This document shows, piece after piece, positions 8,318 to 16,158 of a stretch of DNA of 64,000 nucleotides. Under the pieces are notes generated by a model that was not told the origin of the DNA, did not search any database, and saw only the letters and a program-made list of their open reading frames with translations. Positions within the stretch are counted from its first letter, which is position 1. The number at the start of each line of letters is the position of its first letter. A program made the translations under genes and the position numbers. This DNA is from Flavobacterium sp. SUN046 (GTDB lineage Bacteria > Bacteroidota > Bacteroidia > Flavobacteriales > Flavobacteriaceae): positions 572,163 through 636,162 of the forward strand of contig NZ_JAPQNT010000001.1 of NCBI RefSeq assembly GCF_028867965.1, read 5' to 3'.

Positions 8318-8983
8318 ATGAAAAAAATAGTTTATAGTATATTATTAATCAGTTCAATAGCATTTTCACAAACTGAAAAAAGCGTTGGCGATTTCAACAA
8401 AGTAACTTCATTTGATCAAATTGATGTTATTTTAATTCAAGGAAATGAAAATAAAGTTGTTTTAAATGGTTCGGGTTCAAATGAAGTAGAATTAGTTAAT
8501 AAAAATGGCGAATTAAAAATTAGAATGCCATTGACTAAATTACTTTCTGGTGACAACATTTCTGCAACGGTTTATTTTAAAAAAATTGATGCTGTCGAAG
8601 CTAATGAAGGTTCAAGAATAGCTTGTGAATCGGTTATAAAATCAACAACTTTTGATATTAAAGCCAAAGAAGGAGCACAAGTAAAACTTAAAATTGAAAC
8701 TGATAGATTAACAGCAAGAGTTGCCAATGGTTCGACAATTTCTATTTCAGGAAAAGCAGACAATCAGGATATTTTGGTAAATTCAGGTGGAATTTATGAA
8801 GCTGAAAAATTAACTACAAAACAAACTGTAATTACCAATAATGCTGGCGGTGAAGCTGATGTTTATGCAACTGATTTAGTAGAGGCTAAGGTCAGAGCTG
8901 GTGGCGATATTACTATTTATGGAAAACCAAAACAAATCAATCAAAAGATAATTGCAGGCGGAAGAATAGAAGAAGCAAAATAA
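8318..8983 (+). CDS. Secreted DUF2807 (head GIN) protein
   Basis: A 221-aa exported protein with a signal peptide (MKKIVYSILLISSIAFSQ) and one DUF2807 putative auto-transporter-adhesin/head-GIN domain. This domain is a right-handed beta-helix-like fold built from short repeats rich in Asn, Gly and Ser (for example NGSGSNEVELVNKNGELKI and NAGGEADVYATDL). Similar proteins are frequent in Bacteroidetes; their role is unknown, with surface or periplasmic binding the usual guess. It begins 2 bases after rnr. No sorting domain is visible, so the final location is uncertain. Confidence 0.85.
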   Translation: MKKIVYSILLISSIAFSQTEKSVGDFNKVTSFDQIDVILIQGNENKVVLNGSGSNEVELVNKNGELKIRMPLTKLLSGDNISATVYFKKIDAVEANEGSRIACESVIKSTTFDIKAKEGAQVKLKIETDRLTARVANGSTISISGKADNQDILVNSGGIYEAEKLTTKQTVITNNAGGEADVYATDLVEAKVRAGGDITIYGKPKQINQKIIAGGRIEEAK

Positions 8984-9046
8984 ATTATTTTCTTTTGTAA
9001 TTTTTAAATGCTAATTTGCAGAATAATTTTACGTTAAAAAATAGTT

Positions 9047-9730
9047 ATGTTACAAGATATTGCTGCTGCTATTCTTCCCGGTTTTATTTTAAGTTTTATG
9101 ATTGGTCCAGTTTTCTTTGTATTACTGGAAACCAGTGTTGTAAAAGGATTTAAAGCCGCAATTGTATTTGATTTAGGAGTAGTTTTAGCCGATATAATCT
9201 TTATTTTAATTGCTTATTTCAGTAGTTATCGCTTGATTGAAAGCATAAAAGACGATCCAGCTTTGTTTATTTTTGGTGGATTAGTAATGCTTACTTATGG
9301 AATAATTACGTTAATTAAAAACAAAAAAGCAGAGAAAAATATAGACGAAGAAGATCCAACAGAATTAGCTAAAAACAATTATTTTTCCTTATTTATTAAA
9401 GGTTTTTTCTTAAATTTCATCAATGTTGGCGTACTTGGCTATTGGTTATTAATCTTAATTACAATTGGTCCTAGATTAAAATTAGATCCAACCAGAATGT
9501 TTACTTTTTTAGCCACAATGGTAGTTACTTACTTTATAGTAGATATTTTCAAAATAGTAGCTGCAAAACAATTACGAAATAAATTAAACCCAAAAAACAT
9601 ACTTTTAGTTAAGAAATTTATTAGCGTTGTTTTAATAATTTCAGGAGTATTTATTCTTTCACAAGGTTTGTTACCTAAAGACAAACAAATAGTTACCAAA
9701 GCAGCAGAAAAAATAGAAACTAATAGATAA
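9047..9730 (+). CDS. LysE/RhtB family translocator
   Basis: A 227-aa inner-membrane protein with about six hydrophobic segments and the LysE family start (AILPGFILSFMIGPVFFVLLE), including the GPxxF motif in the first helix. Family members export amino acids or other small metabolites. A cytoplasmic charged loop (KNKKAEKNIDEEDPTE) separates the two three-helix halves. It stands 63 bases after the DUF2807 gene and 8 bases before a GldM-domain gene. The substrate cannot be read from the sequence. Confidence 0.88.
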   Translation: MLQDIAAAILPGFILSFMIGPVFFVLLETSVVKGFKAAIVFDLGVVLADIIFILIAYFSSYRLIESIKDDPALFIFGGLVMLTYGIITLIKNKKAEKNIDEEDPTELAKNNYFSLFIKGFFLNFINVGVLGYWLLILITIGPRLKLDPTRMFTFLATMVVTYFIVDIFKIVAAKQLRNKLNPKNILLVKKFISVVLIISGVFILSQGLLPKDKQIVTKAAEKIETNR

Positions 9731-9738
9731 TAGTTGCT

Positions 9739-10509
9739 ATGCAGAAAAGAATAGGCTTACTTCTTTTATTTTTTTCACTTTCATTTTACGGACAAAATGA
9801 TACGATTTCGGTTGTGAAACATACTGATATTATACTTGAACCTGTTGTTGACACAACAAATTTTTTTCATCAAGGATTAGATAATTTTAATTTGATTTCA
9901 GAAGTTAAAACTTCAAATTTAGCGGTACTTTCGGCTGATAAAATGAATGTTGTTTATCGTGGTTTGGCTAATCTTATTTCAATTGCAGTTCCTAATTGTA
10001 AATCATTTACGGCTTCTGGATTAGGTTTATATAAATATGCGGAAGGAAAATATCAATTATTACCAGGATCAGGAATTGAATCTAATATTATTGTAAATAT
10101 TGTTTTAAATGATGGTTCTACAAAAAAAGAAGTACATACATTTAGAATTCTAAATATTCCAAAACCGTTAGGTACAATAAATGGTTTAAGTTGTCAAGAA
10201 TGTATTCTTGAAATGACTAAAGAAGAACTTCAGACAGCTGTAATTTCAATTAATTCCAATTTATCTATTTATGGATTGGAAACGAAAGACTATGTTGATT
10301 CTTTTCAAATAGAGTTTCCAACAAAAGAAAAAATAAATGTTTGGAGTAATAAATTGAATAGTAAATCTTTAGAAATAATTAAAAAATTACCAATTGGTTC
10401 TATTTTTATAATTGATTATATTCATTTACCAAATCCAAATGCAGTTTGTCACTCGGGAGTTCCGCCAATTAAAGTAATGATTGTAGAAACAAAATTATCA
10501 AATGAATAA
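9739..10509 (+). CDS. Secreted protein with GldM C-terminal-like domain (paralog 1)
   Basis: A 256-aa exported protein with signal peptide RIGLLLLFFSLSFYGQ. Residues from about 70 (VLSADKMNVVYRGLANLISI) onward resemble the periplasmic beta-sandwich domains at the C-terminus of GldM/PorM, the type IX secretion motor protein: a KMNVVYRG opening, then FRILNIPKP before the second domain. No membrane-anchoring helix or coiled coil of full GldM is present. It overlaps by 8 bases with a second gene of the same kind, and their leaders are almost identical. Function unknown; it could bind GldM partners such as GldL, GldN or SprA, or be a decoy or regulator. That is inference. Confidence 0.7.
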   Translation: MQKRIGLLLLFFSLSFYGQNDTISVVKHTDIILEPVVDTTNFFHQGLDNFNLISEVKTSNLAVLSADKMNVVYRGLANLISIAVPNCKSFTASGLGLYKYAEGKYQLLPGSGIESNIIVNIVLNDGSTKKEVHTFRILNIPKPLGTINGLSCQECILEMTKEELQTAVISINSNLSIYGLETKDYVDSFQIEFPTKEKINVWSNKLNSKSLEIIKKLPIGSIFIIDYIHLPNPNAVCHSGVPPIKVMIVETKLSNE

Positions 10510-11152
10510 TAAGTTATTGATTTTAATTTACTTTTTCACACTTTCATTTTATGGACAAAATGATACGATTTCGGTTGTGCATCACACAGATAAAGATTTT
10601 GTTATCCCAAAAACCGCCAAAATAGTTTACAGAGGATTTTTAAATGAAGTTTATATAGATGTTCCTAATTCAAAATCATTTAATGTTGAAGGGATTGGTG
10701 TTTCTAAAATTGGAAAAAACATTTTTACAATTAATCCATCATGTGGCACAGAAGTTATTATTAATATTTCAGGAGTTTTAAAAAACGGAAATAAATTTTC
10801 TGAAAAGCAAATTTTTAGTATTCGAAACTTTCCAAATCTTCAAATGAATATTAATAATCTTGTTGGATTTCATGTAAGAATGCAAAAAAAGAGCCTTTTA
10901 AATGCTGTAATAAAAGGAAGTTTTCCAGATAAAAATATAGGTTTAAATTGTACAATTAAAAGTTTTGAATTAAAAGTACCTGGATATAATTCGATTCATA
11001 TTGATGGAAGTAAAATCAAAGAAATAGATTATAATAAAATAATAAATAGATTAAAGATTGGTGATGAAATAGTTATAAGCGATATAAGATTTTCAGTAAA
11101 TATAAATGCACTTATTTGTAAAACTAATTCAATAATAGTAGAAATTTACTAG
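10502..11152 (+). CDS. Secreted protein with GldM C-terminal-like domain (paralog 2)
   Basis: A 216-aa paralog of the preceding protein. The signal peptide and first mature residues (FYGQNDTISVV followed by HHTD) nearly repeat those of paralog 1, then the protein enters the same fold sooner (KTAKIVYRGFLNEVYIDVPN). The FSIRNFPN turn and the second beta domain (IKSFELKVPGYNSIHIDG) follow. Identity after the leader is low, so the copies are old or fast-evolving while the leader has been kept alike. The ATG lies inside the end of the upstream gene (8-base overlap), implying translational coupling. Confidence 0.7.
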   Translation: MNNKLLILIYFFTLSFYGQNDTISVVHHTDKDFVIPKTAKIVYRGFLNEVYIDVPNSKSFNVEGIGVSKIGKNIFTINPSCGTEVIINISGVLKNGNKFSEKQIFSIRNFPNLQMNINNLVGFHVRMQKKSLLNAVIKGSFPDKNIGLNCTIKSFELKVPGYNSIHIDGSKIKEIDYNKIINRLKIGDEIVISDIRFSVNINALICKTNSIIVEIY

Positions 11153-11157
11153 TTTTT

Positions 11158-11225
11158 GTCATTTCGACGAAGGAGAAATCACATAAAGTAAGTTACTAGT
11201 GAGATTCTTCGTGCCTCAGAATGAC
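11158..11225. repeat. REP-like palindromic element (full copy)
   Basis: A 68-base imperfect palindrome: GTCATTTCGACGAAGGAG...CTTCGTGCCTCAGAATGAC. It begins GTCATT and ends AATGAC and folds on itself. This type of GTCATT...CTTCG...AATGAC element is scattered between genes in many Bacteroidetes. A half copy lies at 59676-59703. Confidence 0.7.
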
Positions 11226-11505
11226 AAAAAAGCAACGAAAATTCCAACTTCAATTATAACTTTAATTAATTTTTTCAAAAAATTAGAAATAAAAAAAAGA
11301 GCTACATTTCTGTAACTCTTTCAGAGGCATCGTCCGGATTCGAAAAATACTTTAATTAATTTTTTATAAAAATTAGAAATAAAAAAAAGAGCTACATTTC
11401 TGTAACTCTTTTTGAGGCATCGTTCGGATTCGAACAATACTTTAATTAATTTTTTCTAAAAATTTGGAACAAAAAAATCCTCTCAATTGAGAGGATTTTA
11501 AGAAG
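11226..11505 (-). repeat. Tandem duplicated tRNA-Cys tails with hairpins
   Basis: Downstream of tRNA-Cys (reading leftward) are two further copies of the last 20 or so bases of the tRNA gene, at 11414-11435 and 11324-11344 (minus strand TTCGAATCCGGACGATGCC, one substitution in the nearer copy). Each is followed by the same hairpin (AAGAGNTACA...TGTAGCTCTT type) with a T run and by an AT-rich TTAATTAAAGTAT stretch, giving a period of about 90 bases. They are remains of a tandem tRNA array or of repeated integration or deletion at the tRNA 3' end. No gene is seen in 11153-11505. Confidence 0.75.
11473..11500 (-). terminator. Terminator of tRNA-Cys
   Basis: The palindrome AATCCTCTCAATTGAGAGGATT is followed on the minus strand by a run of T, directly after the tRNA 3' end. 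Confidence 0.8.
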
Positions 11506-11576
11506 AGGCATCGTCCGGATTCGAACCGGAGTAGACGGTTTTGCAGACCGGTGCCTAGCCGCTCGGCCACGACGCC
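11506..11576 (-). tRNA. tRNA-Cys (anticodon GCA)
   Basis: A 71-base cloverleaf without encoded CCA. The acceptor stem is GGCGTCG paired with CGATGCC (one G-T pair). The anticodon loop CTGCAAA carries GCA, the T arm is CCGGTTCGAATCCGG, and the discriminator base is U, as expected for tRNA-Cys. A promoter with -7 TATATTTG (minus strand, 11594-11601) and a -33 TTG at 11621-11623 lies upstream. Partial copies of its 3' end follow downstream. Confidence 0.96.
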
Positions 11577-11593
11577 AATTATTTATTGGATTG

Positions 11594-11623
11594 CAAATAT
11601 ATAAAACAATTGATAATTAACAA
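11594..11623 (-). promoter_or_regulatory. Promoter of tRNA-Cys
   Basis: Minus-strand -33 TTG (11623-11621) and -7 TATATTTG (11601-11594) with a 19-base spacer, 17 bases before the tRNA. The region also carries a short direct repeat, CAATTGATAATTAA, twice. Confidence 0.6.
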
Positions 11624-11681
11624 TTGATAATTAATAATTTTTAAAATTTCTATTTCGTCCTTTCAACCTTGTGCTTCTAAC

Positions 11682-12041
11682 TTAGTTTCTGTATTCTTCC
11701 ATTTCAATTGTAACCGCTTCAACGTCACCACCAATCGGCGGATTTAGTTTAGATACCGCCAAAACAATTCGTGAAACCGATGGTATTTCTTTAAATATTC
11801 TTAAAATAATTCTATTGGCAACATGCTCTAATAATTTAGAACGAATTGCCATTTCTTCTTCCACTATTTTATTTAAAAGCACATAATCAACCGTATCTTT
11901 TAAGTCATCCGATAAGGAAGATTTACGTAAATCGGTTTTAATTTCTAAGTCAACTCTATAATCAGATCCAATTTTAGCTTCTTCTTCAAGACAGCCGTGA
12001 AACGAAAAAGTTCTTATATTTTGTAGTTTAATTGTTCCCAT
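11682..12041 (-). CDS. folB: Dihydroneopterin aldolase
   Basis: A 119-aa enzyme of the FolB family, which cleaves 7,8-dihydroneopterin to 6-hydroxymethyl-dihydropterin and glycolaldehyde in folate synthesis. Typical signs are the start MGTIKLQNIRTFSFHGCLEEE (F/Y-HGC-EE motif binding the pterin), the middle VDYVLLNKIVEEEM, and the end VSKLNPPIGGDVEAVTIEM with the conserved K-PP. Length is standard for a homo-octameric FolB. It stands alone, divergent from glnS. No other folate genes are nearby. Confidence 0.94.
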   Translation of the reverse strand: MGTIKLQNIRTFSFHGCLEEEAKIGSDYRVDLEIKTDLRKSSLSDDLKDTVDYVLLNKIVEEEMAIRSKLLEHVANRIILRIFKEIPSVSRIVLAVSKLNPPIGGDVEAVTIEMEEYRN

Positions 12042-12139
12042 TATTTCAGTATACAGTGTTCAGTAAATAGTTTACAGTTAAAATAGTTTAAAAAGAATAC
12101 ATCTATTCTCTATTCTCTCTATTCTATCATCTAAATTTT

Positions 12140-12147
12140 TATCTTTG
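12140..12147 (+). promoter_or_regulatory. -7 promoter element of glnS
   Basis: TATCTTTG fits TAnnTTTG and ends 19 bases before the glnS ATG at 12167. Confidence 0.62.
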
Positions 12148-12166
12148 CTAAAATTACAAAATAATT

Positions 12167-13852
12167 ATGTCAACAGAAGAAAAGTCTTTAAATTTTATTG
12201 AACAAATCATAGAAGAAGATTTAAAAAACGGATTATCAAATGATAAACTTCGTTTTCGTTTTCCGCCTGAACCTAACGGTTATTTGCACGTTGGGCATGC
12301 GAGTGCTATTTGTTTGAATTTTGGTTTAGGAATTGATTACAATGCGCCAGTCAACTTGCGTTTTGATGATACTAATCCGGCTAAAGAAGAACAGGAATTT
12401 GTTGACGCTATTAAAAAAGACGTAGAATGGCTAGGATATACTTGGGCTAACGAATGTTATGCTTCCGATTATTTTCAAGAATTATACGATTGGGCGGTTG
12501 AGTTTATCAAAAAAGGAAAAGCCTATGTTGATAGCCAAACTTCTGAAGAAATGGCGATTCAAAAAGGAACACCAACAACACCAGGAACTGATTCACCTTA
12601 CAGAAATCGTTCTGTTGAAGAAAATTTAGATTTATTCGAAAGAATGAAAAACGGTGAATTTCCAAACGGAACTCATATTCTTCGTGCTAAAATAAGCATG
12701 GGCGCCAATAATATGTTGATGCGTGATCCAATTATGTATCGAATTTTACACGCACATCATCACAGAACTGGCGACAAATGGTGTATTTATCCAATGTACG
12801 ATTGGGCGCATGGCGAAAGTGATTATTTAGAACAAATTTCGCATTCATTTTGTACACTTGAATTTTTACCTCATAGAGAATTATACGATTGGTTTTTGAA
12901 TCAAATATATGATGAATCTAAAACGCGTCCGAAACAAAGAGAATTTGCACGAAGAAATCTTTCACATACGGTAGTTTCAAAAAGAAAATTATTGCAATTA
13001 GTTCAAGAAAAGCATGTTACATCTTGGGATGATCCTAGAATGAGTACAATTTCTGGAATGAGAAGACGTGGTTATACACCAGCATCAATCCGTAATTTTG
13101 CCAATACAATTGGAATTGCAAAACGTACCAATCTTATAGATGTTTCGCTTTTAGAATTTTGTGTTCGTGAAGATTTGAACAAAACGGCACCAAGAGTTAT
13201 GGCAGTTTTAAATCCGGTGAAGTTGGTAATTACCAATTATCCTGAAGGAAAAGAAGAAAGCCTTGAAGCAGAAAATAGTCAAGAAGATGCAAGTTTAGGT
13301 TTCCGTCAAGTGCCATTTTCTAGAGAATTATACATCGAAAGAGAAGATTTTCAAGAAGAATCCAATAAGAAATTTTTTCGTTTGACTCTTGGAACCGAAG
13401 TCCGATTGAAAAACGCCTATATTATTAAAGGCGAATCAGTTGTAAAAGATTCAGATGGAACTATTACAGAAATTCATTGTACGTATGATGAAGATTCTAG
13501 AAGTGGAAGCGGAACGGAAGCTAGTCAAAGAAAAGTTAAAGGAACGATTCATTGGGTTTCAATTCAACATGCAATTCAAGCTGAAGTTCGTTTGTACGAC
13601 CGACTTTTCACTCATGAAAATCCAGATGGTGATAAAGAAGTAGATTTCAAAGAATATATTAATCCAAATTCGCTAGAAGTTATCACAGGATATTTAGAGC
13701 CAAGTTTAGCAACCGCAAAAGATGGTGATAGATTTCAATTTCAACGATTAGGATATTATTGTGTTGATAAAGATTCATCGGCAGAAAAATTAGTTTTTAA
13801 TAAAACAGTTGGCTTAAGAGATACTTGGGCAAAAGTGGAAAGCAAAGAATAA
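12167..13852 (+). CDS. glnS: Glutaminyl-tRNA synthetase
   Basis: A 561-aa class I synthetase charging tRNA-Gln with glutamine. The HIGH motif appears as PPEPNGYLHVGHA (about residue 30), the KMSKS loop as TVVSKRKL (about 267), and the GlnRS-specific insertion and anticodon-binding beta-barrels fill the C-terminal half. Length matches bacterial GlnRS (554 in E. coli). Its presence means this organism charges tRNA-Gln directly. It is monocistronic by context: own -7 element upstream, a terminator hairpin downstream at 13875-13898. Confidence 0.97.
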   Translation: MSTEEKSLNFIEQIIEEDLKNGLSNDKLRFRFPPEPNGYLHVGHASAICLNFGLGIDYNAPVNLRFDDTNPAKEEQEFVDAIKKDVEWLGYTWANECYASDYFQELYDWAVEFIKKGKAYVDSQTSEEMAIQKGTPTTPGTDSPYRNRSVEENLDLFERMKNGEFPNGTHILRAKISMGANNMLMRDPIMYRILHAHHHRTGDKWCIYPMYDWAHGESDYLEQISHSFCTLEFLPHRELYDWFLNQIYDESKTRPKQREFARRNLSHTVVSKRKLLQLVQEKHVTSWDDPRMSTISGMRRRGYTPASIRNFANTIGIAKRTNLIDVSLLEFCVREDLNKTAPRVMAVLNPVKLVITNYPEGKEESLEAENSQEDASLGFRQVPFSRELYIEREDFQEESNKKFFRLTLGTEVRLKNAYIIKGESVVKDSDGTITEIHCTYDEDSRSGSGTEASQRKVKGTIHWVSIQHAIQAEVRLYDRLFTHENPDGDKEVDFKEYINPNSLEVITGYLEPSLATAKDGDRFQFQRLGYYCVDKDSSAEKLVFNKTVGLRDTWAKVESKE

Positions 13853-13874
13853 TTTTAAATAGATTTTATATATC

Positions 13875-13898
13875 AAACCCAGCAGAAATGTTGGGTTT
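13875..13898 (+). terminator. Terminator after glnS
   Basis: Hairpin AAACCCAGCA...TGTTGGGTTT (one G-T pair) followed by TTTTCCTATT. The rest of 13853-14130 is AT-rich spacer with no gene seen. Confidence 0.65.
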
Positions 13899-14130
13899 TC
13901 CTATTATTGATAATTCTGATTGTAATTTAAAAAATCATTTGTTTTCACTATCAAAAATGGAGTTCATAAATCGATTTTATCGCACTTTTTAAAATTAAAT
14001 AACTTCGTATATATTTCATTTGATAACCGTTTAAAATATTGCTTTAAAATAAGTTTTGTTGGTTTAACGCTGATTTAACATGATGATGTTCGAAAAATCC
14101 GTAACTTTATTAAAATTAAATGTAAAAGTT

Positions 14131-14460
14131 ATGTCAGATAAAAATTCAAATGGTGCTTTAGCACTTTTAGTAGGTGCAGCGATAGGAGTTGGAGTCGGAA
14201 TTTTATTTGCTCCAGATAAAGGTTCAAAAACTAGAGAGAAAATAAAAGAGGGTTTCGATGATTTTAAAGATCAAGCAAAATCAAAATGGGATAATATAGA
14301 AGAACAAGCCAAAGAAAAATTTACTAATGGTAAAGAAGATTTGAAACAAACGGTTGAAGAATTACTTTCCAATTCAAGTTATAAAGCTGAAGAAGCAATC
14401 ACTTTTCTTGAAGAAAAATTAGCCGAGTTGAAAGCACAAAACGCCAAACTACAAAAATAA
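14131..14460 (+). CDS. YtxH domain protein
   Basis: A 109-aa YtxH-type (gas-vesicle-like) envelope-associated protein. It has one N-terminal membrane segment (ALLVGAAIGVGVGILFAP) followed by the family's D/P-KGSKTREKIKEG motif and a charged, helical, probably coiled-coil tail. An in-frame ATG exists at 14080, but the family start is MSDKNSNGALALL, and a TAACTTTA -7-like element (14102-14109) sits between the two, so 14131 is preferred. Its stop overlaps the next ATG by one base. YtxH proteins are often stress-induced; the exact role is unknown. Confidence 0.85.
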   Translation: MSDKNSNGALALLVGAAIGVGVGILFAPDKGSKTREKIKEGFDDFKDQAKSKWDNIEEQAKEKFTNGKEDLKQTVEELLSNSSYKAEEAITFLEEKLAELKAQNAKLQK

Positions 14461-14810
14461 TGGCATTCGAAGAATTAAAAGAAAATACCGATGCAATACA
14501 AGAAAATGCAAAGGCATATCTAGAAAGCAGTATTTCATATTACAAACTTTGGGGATTTAAAGTAGCTATGAAATCAACTACTTTAATACTTAAGTTTTTC
14601 TTGATAGCGATGTGTTTGATGATTGTTTTGCTTTTTATTTCAATTGCAGGAGCAATGGCTTTGGGTAATTTATTTCATAGTTATCCAATAGGATTTTTAA
14701 TTGTTTCTGGAATTTATTTAGTTTTAGCATTACTATTATTTTTAGTAAAAGACAAAATAGTGGAAGGTCCAATTTTGGAAAAATTCTCAGATATATTTTT
14801 TAACGACTAA
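14460..14810 (+). CDS. Phage-holin-3-6-like two-helix membrane protein
   Basis: A 116-aa inner-membrane protein with two hydrophobic helices (about residues 42-65 and 76-97) joined by a short loop and preceded by a helical cytoplasmic region (ENTDAIQENAKAYLESSISYYKLWG). This is the putative holin 3,6 superfamily (PF07332-like), a bacterial chromosomal family despite the name. It is translationally coupled to the YtxH gene (TAATG) and 2 bases upstream of the DUF6327 gene. No phage genes surround it, so an envelope-stress role is more likely than lysis. Confidence 0.78.
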   Translation: MAFEELKENTDAIQENAKAYLESSISYYKLWGFKVAMKSTTLILKFFLIAMCLMIVLLFISIAGAMALGNLFHSYPIGFLIVSGIYLVLALLLFLVKDKIVEGPILEKFSDIFFND

Positions 14811-14812
14811 TT

Positions 14813-15067
14813 ATGGAAAATAAAAAATATTCGTCTTATGCTGAAATAGAAAGTGAATTGGAAATTCTAAAATTAGAAAAAGAAATTCACTATCAAAAAA
14901 TGCTATTAAGTATTGATAAAACTAAAGAAGCAATTCTTCCGTCTAAATCGGCATCGTTTATTGGAAATCTATACAAACAAGTTTTTTCAGGAACTTATGG
15001 AACGATTTTAAGAATGGCAATTCCGTATCTTTTCAATTGGTATATAAACAGAAAAAGAGGCGATTAA
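14813..15067 (+). CDS. DUF6327-like small protein
   Basis: An 84-aa protein with a helical N-terminal half (YSSYAEIESELEILKLEKEI) and a C-terminal hydrophobic, amphipathic segment (TILRMAIPYLFNWYINRKRG). It resembles the flavobacterial family DUF6327, which is usually found directly after YtxH and the holin-like gene, as here. Function unknown; probably acts at the membrane with its two neighbours. The stop codon lies in the loop of the terminator. Confidence 0.72.
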   Translation: MENKKYSSYAEIESELEILKLEKEIHYQKMLLSIDKTKEAILPSKSASFIGNLYKQVFSGTYGTILRMAIPYLFNWYINRKRGD

Positions 15068-15078
15068 GCCTCTTTTTT
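15055..15078 (+). terminator. Terminator overlapping the end of the DUF6327 gene
   Basis: Stem AAGAGGC/GCCTCTT (15055-15061, 15068-15074) followed by TTTTTT. The TAA stop lies in the loop, so the hairpin uses the last coding bases. Confidence 0.85.
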
Positions 15079-15096
15079 GTTAAACAAAAGTTTATA

Positions 15097-16083
15097 TTAT
15101 GCTGGATCAGTCGGATTAGAAGTATCCGACGGATTGTAATCTAAAGAAGATTTATTATCTCTATTTTTAACTCTTGGAGCTTGTTTTTTCATTTGTTCTC
15201 CAATAATATTTGAAGCAGTAAAACTAGTCACCATACTGTTCAACATATCACTAGCTGCTTGAGGTGAATTAGGCAATAAAATCAAGTTCGAATTTGTATC
15301 TGCACCAATCGCTTGCAAAGTGTCATAATGTTGTGTAATTACTATCAACGCAGATGCTTCTTGAGAATTAATCCCAACCGCATTCAAAACCTCTACACTT
15401 TCTACCAAACCTTTAGCAATTTCTCTACGTTGATCGGCAATACCTTGACCTTGTAATTTCTTACTTTCTGCTTCTGCATTAGCTTTAGCAACAATTCTTA
15501 TTCGTTGAGCTTCACTTTCAAATATTGCTGCAGTTTTTTCACGCTCGGCAGCATTAATTCGGTTCATCGCATTTTTTACCTGAATATCTGGATCAATATC
15601 GGTAACTAAAGTATTAATAATATCATAACCATAAGAAACCATTGCTTCATTCAATTCTCGTTTTACAGCAATTGCAACATCATCCTTGCGAGCGAAAACT
15701 TCATCTAAAATTAGTTTTGGAACTTCAGCACGTACAACATCAAAAACGTAAGCAGTAATTTGATCATGTGGATATTCTAATTTGTAAAATGCCTCATAAA
15801 CGTGCTCTGGAATTACCTTAAATTGTACCGAGATTTTCATTTTCACAAACACATTGTCTCTTGTTTGTGTTTCAATAATTACATCAAGTTGTTGAATTCT
15901 TAAATTTACTCTACCAGCAATTCTATCTACAATTGGAAGTTTTAATTGTAAACCAGAATTTCTAATGCTTGTAAATTTACCAAAACGCTCAATAACTACA
16001 GCCGTTTGTTGTTTTACAGTAAAGAACGATGAAAGAAAAACAAACAATCCTAAGACTAATAAAACAATAATAATTGGATTCAT
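15097..16083 (-). CDS. SPFH/band 7 membrane protein (QmcA/stomatin-like)
   Basis: A 328-aa membrane-anchored scaffold of the stomatin/prohibitin/flotillin type. It has an N-terminal membrane helix (IIIVLLVLGLFVFLSSFF), then the SPFH domain (about 20-185: QQTAVVIERFGKFTSIRNSG, RDNVFVKMKISVQFKVI), a coiled-coil rich in Glu and Ala (RINAAEREKTAAIFESEAQR), and a Pro/Asp/Ser C-terminus (DYNPSDTSNPTDPA). Members organise membrane microdomains and often bind FtsH-like proteases. No NfeD partner is next to it. It is divergent from a beta-barrel gene. Confidence 0.92.
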   Translation of the reverse strand: MNPIIIVLLVLGLFVFLSSFFTVKQQTAVVIERFGKFTSIRNSGLQLKLPIVDRIAGRVNLRIQQLDVIIETQTRDNVFVKMKISVQFKVIPEHVYEAFYKLEYPHDQITAYVFDVVRAEVPKLILDEVFARKDDVAIAVKRELNEAMVSYGYDIINTLVTDIDPDIQVKNAMNRINAAEREKTAAIFESEAQRIRIVAKANAEAESKKLQGQGIADQRREIAKGLVESVEVLNAVGINSQEASALIVITQHYDTLQAIGADTNSNLILLPNSPQAASDMLNSMVTSFTASNIIGEQMKKQAPRVKNRDNKSSLDYNPSDTSNPTDPA

Positions 16084-16129
16084 ATTTATATTTTTTAAAT
16101 GGTTATGTAGTTATTATACGATAAAAATG

Positions 16130-16137
16130 TATGTTTG
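16130..16137 (+). promoter_or_regulatory. -7 promoter element of the 16159 gene
   Basis: TATGTTTG, 21 bases upstream of the ATG at 16159. An upstream TTG that opens the reading frame at 16135 lies inside this element, so it cannot be the start. Confidence 0.6.
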
Positions 16138-16158
16138 TTACAAATTAACCAATCTATT

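Noticed and set aside
14460..14810. Phage holin and thus a prophage
   Set aside because: No other phage genes are present; this family is chromosomal and sits in a YtxH/DUF6327 operon.
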